A stretch of 21,422 bases of DNA, taken from NCBI GenBank assembly GCA_030643145.1, contig DAOWMJ010000006.1, positions 1-21,422 of the forward strand, in the 5' to 3' direction. The stretch is from Candidatus Latescibacterota bacterium. Lineage in GTDB: Bacteria; Krumholzibacteriota; Krumholzibacteriia; Krumholzibacteriales; WJIX01. Below are positions 15,049-21,422 of the stretch, piece after piece; positions within the stretch are counted from its first letter, which is position 1, and every line of letters starts with the position of its first letter. A program made the position numbers and the translations under genes. A model generated the notes under the pieces. It worked only from the letters and a program-made list of their open reading frames with translations, had not been told where the DNA came from and did no database searches.

Positions 15049-16866
15049 ATGCCTCGTCTTAGTGAAAACGAGCGTGAAGTACTCAATAGTTTTGCTTCCA
15101 GAGTAGATCAAAACGACCCTGGGGCTCTTAATAATCTTGGAGTTCTCTATTTCAGAAAGGGGATGTACGGGGAGGCTGTCAAACAGTTTAAAGAAGCTCT
15201 TAAAGCTGATTCTAAGTTTAATCTAGCCATGGAAAATTTACAGTATCTTTTCTCGGAAACAGATATGGAGGATCCGGATGTAAAGCGGTGGAACAAGGAA
15301 GTTGAAAATGATCCCGAGAATGACGAAGCTATCTTGAGGCTCGGGGTTAGCTATCAAAATATGGGCAAGTTTAATGAAGCGGTTCATGTACTGAAAGATT
15401 TTGTTAAACGTAATCCGGATTACCATATGGCTCGAATTCATCTAGGGAGCGCTTTGAAATCACTGGGGTTGAATCAGCAGGCGCTGGAGCAGTATCTCGC
15501 CGCCGCGGATAATGTGCAAAAATCTACGGTATTTCATACCGATCTGGGAGAGATTTATTATAATCTAGGCCGAATGGATGAAGCGATAATGGAACTTAGA
15601 GCCGCGATTAAGTTGGACCCTGATTACTGGAGGTCACATTTCCTTCTCTCTTTCGCGGATGGAGATATCGGCAATTTTCAGGAGGCGCTTGAAGAAAGCA
15701 GAATTGCTTCAAAATTAAACCCGTCGTTCCAGAATAGTGAAGCAAATCTGGCTCTCAATAATAAAGAAGGAGGCGCTATTGCTTGCCAAAAGGAAAAGAG
15801 CGATATTCCTTCCCTCGAAAGCACTTCTTTCACTCTTGGCACCGCGTATATGGAAAGAGGGTATTATTCTGAGGCTTTGAAAGAATTTCAGAAATCACTT
15901 CAGGATATGGAGCAGAAAGACAGAGTATATGTTGAGATTGGCAAAGTGCATATGATAAATAAGGAGTATAAGCAGGCGCTGTCGTTTTTTATCAAGGCTC
16001 TTGAGATTAACTCGGAAAACGCGGAAGCATACCGTTTTTGCGGATCTATCTACCATATAAGAGGGGAATTTGATAAAACTGCCGCTTGTTATCTTCAGTC
16101 ATTCAGACTGAATTCAGCAGATGTGAGTACGATAAACAATCTGGGAGTTATTTTATACCAGGTCGGTTTTATTGAAGACGCGGAGAGGATGTTTAAGAAG
16201 GGACTAAATTTAAAGATATATAACCTCGAGCTTAACTATAATTTTCTAACATGCAATTTGTTGAAAGAAGAATATATGATGGTGGAAAACCTCATCCAGA
16301 GGCTTGAGGCGTTTGTGGGTAAAAGTGCCGTTCTATATGAAAAACGGGCGATACTTCACTATAGAATTGATCGTATAACTGCCGCGCTGTTCGATATTGA
16401 GAGCGCTCTGAGTGTAGATCCGCGGCATAGTGACGCGATTTATCTTAAAGGGTTGATTCAGCTTAGAGAGGAAGATTTCGCGGGAGCGATTGAGTCAATC
16501 CTCGAAGCGGCCCGGATAAAAAAAGAGTATACGGGGCTCCATCTGGTCCTGTCGGACGATGGTTTGGGGGAACATAAACCTGTAAAAATTAGTTCCAGTC
16601 TTATAAAGGATATTGATGAGGATCTAATTGAGCTTTTAAGTGCGGGTATCGAGAGAAGATTTGATAAAATCAGAGATTCTCTTGAATCAATAGTTTCTAG
16701 AGGGGCTGGAGACTTGAAAGAAGAAGAGAGAGCGGAGAGCGAACTTCGAAGCCGAAGTTCAGAGGAAAATGAAAATAATCAGAATACAAAGGATGAGCCC
16801 GGAATTCAGCAGAATGTTCCGGAAGAGGAAGAAAATTTTTTAAGTGATTTCAAACTGGAGCAATAG
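15049..16866 (+). CDS. Large TPR-repeat protein in the che operon
   Basis: A cytoplasmic protein of 605 residues built almost entirely of tetratricopeptide repeats, roughly ten by eye; examples are ALNNLGVLYFRKGMYGEAVK, TDLGEIYYNLGRMDEAI and AYRFCGSIYHIRGEFDKTA. These form a solenoid for protein-protein contact. There is no signal peptide, transmembrane segment or catalytic motif. The last 50 or so residues are polar and acidic, ending in a hydrophobic tip (NFLSDFKLEQ) that could be a short docking motif. Two starts are possible: ATG 15034, overlapping the cheY stop, and ATG 15049, which has AAAGGA six bases upstream and which I prefer. It is followed after 19 bases by the PATAN-TPR gene. The function is unknown; its position right behind cheY suggests a scaffold or output role in this pathway. 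Confidence 0.85.
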   Translation: MPRLSENEREVLNSFASRVDQNDPGALNNLGVLYFRKGMYGEAVKQFKEALKADSKFNLAMENLQYLFSETDMEDPDVKRWNKEVENDPENDEAILRLGVSYQNMGKFNEAVHVLKDFVKRNPDYHMARIHLGSALKSLGLNQQALEQYLAAADNVQKSTVFHTDLGEIYYNLGRMDEAIMELRAAIKLDPDYWRSHFLLSFADGDIGNFQEALEESRIASKLNPSFQNSEANLALNNKEGGAIACQKEKSDIPSLESTSFTLGTAYMERGYYSEALKEFQKSLQDMEQKDRVYVEIGKVHMINKEYKQALSFFIKALEINSENAEAYRFCGSIYHIRGEFDKTAACYLQSFRLNSADVSTINNLGVILYQVGFIEDAERMFKKGLNLKIYNLELNYNFLTCNLLKEEYMMVENLIQRLEAFVGKSAVLYEKRAILHYRIDRITAALFDIESALSVDPRHSDAIYLKGLIQLREEDFAGAIESILEAARIKKEYTGLHLVLSDDGLGEHKPVKISSSLIKDIDEDLIELLSAGIERRFDKIRDSLESIVSRGAGDLKEEERAESELRSRSSEENENNQNTKDEPGIQQNVPEEEENFLSDFKLEQ

Positions 16867-16885
16867 CATTTAAGGTGGACAGTTT

Positions 16886-18010
16886 ATGGCTATTCAGTCA
16901 TCAATTAATGAACTCGGTCTGTTTGATTTATTTCAGGTTCTTTATCACAACCAAAAGACAGGGCGTCTAATAATAACTGATTCGTTGGAGGGAAAAGGAG
17001 CGCATATTTTCTTCAAAGAGGGGTTTATCTGTTTTGCTTCACTGTATGATAAAGCTCCAAAGTCAATTGGGGCGGCTCTGGAGGAGTGGGGAGTTCTTGA
17101 TGAAATAAGCGCGGTGAGAATTGAAGAGAAGTGGGGAAGATTCGAATCGCCTCTTGACTGTATCGCGAGTGAAGGATTCTCAACAAGAAATTATCTGGAA
17201 AGCTTTTTCTCGGCGCGTGTGAAAGAATCTGTGTACAGCATATTAAAATGGGAAAATGGAGATTGCCGTTTTATCGAAGAAGAGATCGATGAAAAGCGGG
17301 AAGTTTTTGTGATGCTGAAGACGGAAAATTTAATACTTGAAGGCGCCAGAAGAATAGATGAGTGGTCAAATATTAAGAGCAAGGTGCCGTCGAGGCACAC
17401 GGTATTTAGGTTTTGTGAAGAGAATGAAGGCCAGCAGTTAAATTTGAAGCCGAAGGAATGGGAAATTCTATCACTCGTTAACGCGAGTCGTTCGGTGTTT
17501 GAAATTAATGAAGAGGTAGGGGAAGATCTTTTTTCAACGAGCAAATTAATATACGGACTTGTTGTTATGGGAGTGATTGAAAGTGTTGAGAAGGAAGATA
17601 GCACCGGGTCTGACAGCAGTAGTGAAGATGTAATTGAAAAACATCTACGCCAGGGAAGAAATTACTATGACAAGCTGAATCTTGAAAAGGCGGCGGTGGA
17701 GTTTGAGAAAATTGTCCAGATTGACCCTGATTGTTTTGAGGCTCTCAGGATGCTCGGAGAGATTTACTATAAGATGGACAGGTTAAGTGAAGCCCTGAGA
17801 TTTTTGAAAAAAGCGCGCGCGCAAAGGCCCAATAACCAGAAAGCAATGTTTATAAAAGGTTATCTTCACGCCAGGCTTGGAGAAATAGAAGAAGCGATCG
17901 GGGAGTGGCAGGAACTGAAGGAAAAGGCTGAAAGCAAAAAGATAGTAAATCTTGTTGAAAATAGAATTTCGGTTGCTCGGGAGTGGTCAAAAGTGATGGC
18001 GGAATACTGA
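16886..18010 (+). CDS. PATAN (DUF4388) domain protein with C-terminal TPRs
   Basis: A 374-residue cytoplasmic protein. The N-terminal part (about 1-130) fits the PATAN/DUF4388 pattern: SINELGLFDLFQVLYHNQKTGRL, then HIFFKEGFICFAS, then a helical bundle. PATAN domains are known from PatA-type response regulators in cyanobacteria and from delta-proteobacterial signalling proteins. The middle (about 190-235, WEILSLVNASRSVFEINEEV) looks like a small winged-helix-like segment. After an acidic Ser-rich linker (SDSSSED) the C-terminus (about 250-360) has two or three TPRs. There is no receiver domain, so it may work with the separate CheY. AAGGTGG (16872-16878) sets the start. It is the last gene of the che operon; no terminator is visible in the 235 bases after it. 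The PATAN call rests on pattern memory, and the function is unknown. Confidence 0.78.
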   Translation: MAIQSSINELGLFDLFQVLYHNQKTGRLIITDSLEGKGAHIFFKEGFICFASLYDKAPKSIGAALEEWGVLDEISAVRIEEKWGRFESPLDCIASEGFSTRNYLESFFSARVKESVYSILKWENGDCRFIEEEIDEKREVFVMLKTENLILEGARRIDEWSNIKSKVPSRHTVFRFCEENEGQQLNLKPKEWEILSLVNASRSVFEINEEVGEDLFSTSKLIYGLVVMGVIESVEKEDSTGSDSSSEDVIEKHLRQGRNYYDKLNLEKAAVEFEKIVQIDPDCFEALRMLGEIYYKMDRLSEALRFLKKARAQRPNNQKAMFIKGYLHARLGEIEEAIGEWQELKEKAESKKIVNLVENRISVAREWSKVMAEY

Positions 18011-18162
18011 TTTTCTGTATTCATTCTTCCAATATAAAAAATTGAAATCAATGATTTAATGGCGATTGAGCAATGAAGAAAAACCATCTGTCCTGCCAAA
18101 TCGGAAACAATTTATTACACCTATTTTAATATATCCGGAATCCTCATTTCTTAAAGAATGCT

Positions 18163-18191
18163 TTGCCCGTATCGCTGGGTTTTGCTATATT
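18163..18191 (+). promoter_or_regulatory. Sigma-70-type promoter for the S46 peptidase gene
   Basis: TTGCCC (18163-18168) and TATATT (18186-18191) are separated by the optimal 17 bases and would start transcription near 18199, giving a leader of about 47 bases with AGGAGG in it. Nothing else of note lies in the 18011-18245 gap, so the peptidase appears to be transcribed separately from the che operon. Confidence 0.6.
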
Positions 18192-18230
18192 AATAAGTCT
18201 AAATTAGCAGTGGAAAAAGTCTATTACAGA

Positions 18231-18236
18231 AGGAGG
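18231..18236 (+). promoter_or_regulatory. Ribosome binding site fixing the peptidase start
   Basis: A perfect AGGAGG nine bases before ATG 18246. It overrides the in-frame codon at 18066, which would put 60 unrelated residues in front of the signal peptide and would begin upstream of the promoter. Confidence 0.85.
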
Positions 18237-18245
18237 TATAAAGTT

Positions 18246-20414
18246 ATGAGGTTCAAAGTGGGTTTCTCTCTTCTTGTTGTTTTTGTTATTCTTGTTACTC
18301 TTCCGGCTTTCGCTGAAGAGGGCATGTGGCAGCTGGACAAATTTAACGATGATCTTTTCAAACAGATGAAAAATCTGGGACTTGAGCTTTCTCAGGATGA
18401 AATCTATACGTCCGATGGCGGGGGGATAGCTTCCGCTATAGTCAATCTTGGAGGTGGCACAGGTACATTCGTTTCAGGGAAGGGATTGATCCTTACTAAC
18501 CATCATGTGGCATTTGGCGCTCTTCAGAGGACAAGTTCAACGGAGAGCAATTTTATAGAAGAGGGGTTTTACGCAGACTCGTATGACAAGGAAATTAATG
18601 CCCCCGGATACAGGGCATCGATCCTGATTTCTATTGAAGATGTTTCCGATGAAGTTCTTGATGCCGCTAAGGGACATAAAGGTGTTGAGAGATACGAAGC
18701 CATCGAAAATAAAATAAAAGCGATTGTCAAAAAAGCTGAAGACGGAAAAGATGTAAAGTGCCGTGTTTCAAGTTTCTATGGAGGAATGCAGTATAAACTC
18801 TTTACATCCTTTACCATGAAGGATATTAGGATCGTATACGCGCCCCCGAAATCGATCGGAAATTACGGTGGAGACATAGATAACTGGATGTGGCCCCGGC
18901 ACACGGGCGATTTCTCCTTCTTCAGAGCCTATGTTGCTCCCGACGGCAGTTCCGCGGAATACGCGGAAGAGAATGTTCCTTTCGAACCTGATGTGCATCT
19001 TGCTATTTCATCAAAGGGGTACCAAAAGGATGACTATACAATGATAATCGGTATCCCCGGAAGAACTATGCGTTACCGTTCATCATATTCAGTAGAATAC
19101 AATCAGGACTGGAGCTATCCTGTCAGTATAAAGGTCTTTGGTGAGATGATAGATCTGTTTAAGAAAGTTGCGGAGGAAAACCCTGCAGTAGCCATAAAGG
19201 TAGCTTCCTTTGATCAGATGCTGAATAACGCGATGAAAAATTATGAGGGGATGCTGGAGGGTTTCAAAAAAGCCGGCCTTCTTGAGTTAAAGATCAAAGA
19301 GGAAAAAGAATTTATAGAATGGCTTGACAATAGTAAAGAGATGAAAAAGAAGTACGGAGATGTTCTGCCCTCTATAGAGGCGTTATATAAGGAACAGAAA
19401 ACTTATCATGAGAAGAGCTTTGTTATGGGATTTTCCAGTTTCGGATGCCAGATGTTAAGAGCCGCCAAAACTTTGGTCCGGTGGAGCGAAGAAAAAACCA
19501 AGGAAGATCTCGATAGAGATCCCGGATATATGGAAAGGGACAAACCTAGGCTTATGACCGGCCTTAGGACTATTCAGATGAGTTATGATGAGAATGTTGA
19601 TAAAAAGGCTCTTAAGTATTTTCTGATAAGATCACAGAATCTTCCTGAAGAACAGAGGATAGAGGCATTCGACAACTTGCTCGCCGCGGTAGATGGCGAT
19701 GATATTGAAAGCAAGATAGATAATGCGATTGAGAAACTCTACGCGGCAACTGCTCTTGGAACCGTGGAAGAAAGAATACGCGTATTTGAACTCTCCCGCG
19801 AAGAGGTTCTGGGATCAGAGGACGCTTTTATTCAGTTTGCGCTGAACCTTGATCCTGAAACAAGAGATATTGAAAAACGAGGGAAGAAATTTGCAGGTGA
19901 AATAACAGCTATCAGACCTAAGTTGATAGAGGCTTACAGAAAATGGAAGGGTGGCGCGTTTTACCCGGATGCCAACGGCACGATTCGTTTGACCTTCGGA
20001 ACTGTAAAGGGCTATTCGCCGGCAGAAGATATTCAGTATGGTTACATTACTTCACTTGATGGGGTGGTAGCGAAACATACGGGAGAAGATCCCTTTGACT
20101 GTCCGGAAATATTTCGCGATATCGAAAAAACGGGGGATTACGGCAAGTATAAGGATGAAGCACTCGGGGACATACCGGTGAATTTTTTGTCAACCTGTGA
20201 TATAACAGGCGGAAACTCCGGAAGTCCCATAATGAATGGAAAGGGAGAGGTTATCGGCGCCGCTTTCGATGGAAACTATGAAAGTATTTCCGCGGACTAT
20301 CTCTTTGATGAGAGTCTTACAAGATGCATAAGTGTAGATTCCCGTTACATTCTTTTTGTTCTTGATAGATACAGCGGAGCGGAAAATTTGCTCAATGAGC
20401 TTACGATACATTAA
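18246..20414 (+). CDS. Exported S46-family dipeptidyl-peptidase (DPP7-like)
   Basis: A serine dipeptidyl-peptidase that releases dipeptides from the N-terminus of oligopeptides, probably in the periplasm. It has 722 residues, the usual S46 length. The signal peptide is about 1-23 (ending PAFA before EEG). The catalytic triad is H86 (LTNHHV), D222 (RHTGDF) and S658 (GGNSGSP), and NYGGDIDNWMWPRHTGDF is highly diagnostic. Eighteen residues after the Ser, the position that sets P1 specificity is Gly (G676, in AAFDGN), as in DPP7, which prefers hydrophobic P1; DPP11, specific for Asp/Glu, has Arg there. It has its own promoter and a strong hairpin at the end. Together with PepD it points to growth on peptides. 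Family is certain; specificity is inferred from one residue. Confidence 0.95.
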   Translation: MRFKVGFSLLVVFVILVTLPAFAEEGMWQLDKFNDDLFKQMKNLGLELSQDEIYTSDGGGIASAIVNLGGGTGTFVSGKGLILTNHHVAFGALQRTSSTESNFIEEGFYADSYDKEINAPGYRASILISIEDVSDEVLDAAKGHKGVERYEAIENKIKAIVKKAEDGKDVKCRVSSFYGGMQYKLFTSFTMKDIRIVYAPPKSIGNYGGDIDNWMWPRHTGDFSFFRAYVAPDGSSAEYAEENVPFEPDVHLAISSKGYQKDDYTMIIGIPGRTMRYRSSYSVEYNQDWSYPVSIKVFGEMIDLFKKVAEENPAVAIKVASFDQMLNNAMKNYEGMLEGFKKAGLLELKIKEEKEFIEWLDNSKEMKKKYGDVLPSIEALYKEQKTYHEKSFVMGFSSFGCQMLRAAKTLVRWSEEKTKEDLDRDPGYMERDKPRLMTGLRTIQMSYDENVDKKALKYFLIRSQNLPEEQRIEAFDNLLAAVDGDDIESKIDNAIEKLYAATALGTVEERIRVFELSREEVLGSEDAFIQFALNLDPETRDIEKRGKKFAGEITAIRPKLIEAYRKWKGGAFYPDANGTIRLTFGTVKGYSPAEDIQYGYITSLDGVVAKHTGEDPFDCPEIFRDIEKTGDYGKYKDEALGDIPVNFLSTCDITGGNSGSPIMNGKGEVIGAAFDGNYESISADYLFDESLTRCISVDSRYILFVLDRYSGAENLLNELTIH

Positions 20415-20423
20415 TATCGTAAG
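20400..20423 (+). repeat. Inverted repeat spanning the peptidase stop codon
   Basis: CTTACGATA (20400-20408) and TATCGTAAG (20415-20423) form a perfect 9-bp stem with a 6-base loop that contains the TAA stop. A short T-run follows within a few bases. It may be a first, weaker terminator or an RNA-protecting hairpin ahead of the strong one at 20447. Confidence 0.5.
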
Positions 20424-20446
20424 TATGTTTTGCTGACCGGATGTTT

Positions 20447-20480
20447 CTGGCGGAAGAGAAACTCTCTTCCGCCAGTCTTT
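20447..20480 (+). terminator. Strong hairpin terminator after the S46 peptidase gene
   Basis: CTGGCGGAAGAG (20447-20458) pairs perfectly with CTCTTCCGCCAG (20464-20475) over a 5-base loop, followed by TCTTT. The stem is 12 bp and GC-rich. It ends only about 15 bases before the next ATG, so partial read-through could feed the transporter gene, or the hairpin could shape that gene's leader. Confidence 0.75.
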
Positions 20481-20494
20481 AAAGGAAAAGCGAA

Positions 20495-21370
20495 ATGGGA
20501 GAATTATACGCGCTTTTATCCGCTCTGATATGGGGGCTAGCGGTAATATGCTTCAAGAGGTCGGGAGAGAGTGTTTCCCCGTTCGCGCTCACCTTCTTCC
20601 GTGTGGGTATAACGAGTGTTCTTTTGGCCGCCACTGTCAAGATCATGGGAGAAAATATCTGGAACAGAGCGCCTCTTGAGGACTATTTGATTCTCTTCTC
20701 AAGTGGCGTTATAGCGATCTCCATATCTGACGTAATGTTCCATCACGCCCTCAATAAAATAGGTGCGGGGCTTATGGCCATTGTTGATTGTTCTTATTCC
20801 CCTTCGGTTATATTTTTTGCGTTTCTGCTTCTAGGGGAAGGGATGGGAATAATGCAGATTGGTGGGATGTTTTTTATTTTTACCGGTATATTTGTATCCT
20901 CCAGGCACAAATTGCCCCCGGGACTGACAAGGAACAGCTTGATAATTGGAATTCTCTGGGGTGTGGGGGCGATGGTGACACTTGGGTTCGGAGTCGTAAT
21001 AGCAAAACCCGTATTATCCCGTTCATCACTCATTTGGGCAACTGCGGTAAGACAGCTCGGGAGTTTGTTTATTCTCATTCCGGCAGCCTTGATTTCCGGA
21101 AAGAGGCGGAGTTACTTCTCGGTTTTCAAGCCTTCTAAGAGCTGGAAATTTTCTCTTCCAGGAACAATTCTGGGTTCGTACCTTGCTCTTATTTTCTGGC
21201 TGGGAGGCATGAAATATACTAATACGGGAACCGCAGCGATACTTAATCAAACGAGTACAATATATATAATTATCTTTGCCGCTATATTTCTGGGCGAGTC
21301 TTTTACAAAGCGCAAGGCGGTTTCGGTGACGTTGACCCTTGTGGGGATTGCGCTTGTGACATTTGGGTAA
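20495..21370 (+). CDS. EamA-type DMT-superfamily membrane transporter
   Basis: An integral membrane protein of 291 residues with about ten hydrophobic helices in two EamA repeats. The first starts at YALLSALIWGLAVICFKRSGE and the second at NSLIIGILWGVGAMVTLGFGV. FALTFFRVG and the late AILNQTSTIYIIIFAAIFLGE are typical of drug/metabolite transporters. Such proteins commonly export amino acids, metabolites or drugs, or take up small solutes; the substrate cannot be read from the sequence. AAAGGA (20480-20485) precedes the ATG at about nine bases. It stands directly after the hairpin of the peptidase gene; I see no separate promoter in the 80-base gap. Export of surplus amino acids released by peptide breakdown is a possible but unproven role. 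The 52 bases after its stop show nothing recognisable. Confidence 0.92.
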   Translation: MGELYALLSALIWGLAVICFKRSGESVSPFALTFFRVGITSVLLAATVKIMGENIWNRAPLEDYLILFSSGVIAISISDVMFHHALNKIGAGLMAIVDCSYSPSVIFFAFLLLGEGMGIMQIGGMFFIFTGIFVSSRHKLPPGLTRNSLIIGILWGVGAMVTLGFGVVIAKPVLSRSSLIWATAVRQLGSLFILIPAALISGKRRSYFSVFKPSKSWKFSLPGTILGSYLALIFWLGGMKYTNTGTAAILNQTSTIYIIIFAAIFLGESFTKRKAVSVTLTLVGIALVTFG

Positions 21371-21422
21371 ATATAGTTTTGAAGGCAGATGCTACAATCT
21401 GACTTAAAGTGAATATATGATA

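Noticed and set aside
18066..18245. Long form of the S46 peptidase
   Set aside because: It would place 60 residues before a clean signal peptide and start upstream of the promoter; AGGAGG supports 18246.
1..21422. CRISPR arrays, insertion sequences, prophage or integrase genes
   Set aside because: No regularly spaced repeats, transposase or integrase motifs, or terminal inverted repeats seen; coding style is even throughout.

Overview
The window is 21.4 kb of bacterial DNA, densely coding and of moderate GC content by eye. Almost everything is on the + strand, and good Shine-Dalgarno sites (AGGAGG-type) precede most genes. I see no mobile element, CRISPR array, rRNA or replication origin. 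The CheC/CheD/CheY chemotaxis set is of the Bacillus/Thermotoga type. The TrpRS has a Thermotoga-like four-cysteine motif. An exported S46 dipeptidyl-peptidase is a family typical of Gram-negative bacteria, including Bacteroidetes relatives. Together these suggest an anaerobic or fermentative, peptide-using Gram-negative bacterium, perhaps of the FCB group or a candidate phylum. That placement is inference and is weak.

Layout. (1) 2-1309: PepD-type Xaa-His dipeptidase, cut by the window's left edge, followed by a 12-bp inverted repeat. (2) 1452-4277: a tryptophan cluster of tRNA-Trp(CCA), trpS and a long tryptophanase; trpS and the tryptophanase gene overlap by 8 nt. (3) 4508-6211: a soluble GAF-PAS histidine kinase with no response regulator beside it, convergent with a minus-strand PhzF-family gene (6296-7300). 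(4) 7601-18010: a compact ten-gene chemotaxis operon, cheR-mcp-cheW-cheD-cheB-cheA-cheC-cheY, continuing into a large TPR protein and a PATAN (DUF4388)-TPR protein. (5) 18163-20480: an S46 dipeptidyl-peptidase with its own sigma-70-like promoter and a strong hairpin at its end. (6) 20495-21370: an EamA/DMT-family transporter.

How the genes work together. The che operon encodes one transmembrane receptor, its methylation and demethylation enzymes (CheR, CheB), receptor deamidase (CheD), coupling protein (CheW), kinase (CheA, apparently without a P2 domain), response regulator (CheY) and CheY-P phosphatase (CheC). It is thus a self-contained signalling circuit. No flagellar or pilus gene lies in the window, so the output is unknown. 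The two terminal TPR/PATAN proteins, just downstream of cheY, are the best candidates for a non-canonical output or scaffold. The flanking metabolic genes (PepD, S46 peptidase, tryptophanase) fit a peptide and amino-acid fermenting lifestyle. The most distinctive points are the tRNA-Trp/trpS/tryptophanase cluster, with an A73 discriminator in the tRNA and a probable Fe-S motif in TrpRS, and the PATAN/TPR extension of the che operon.
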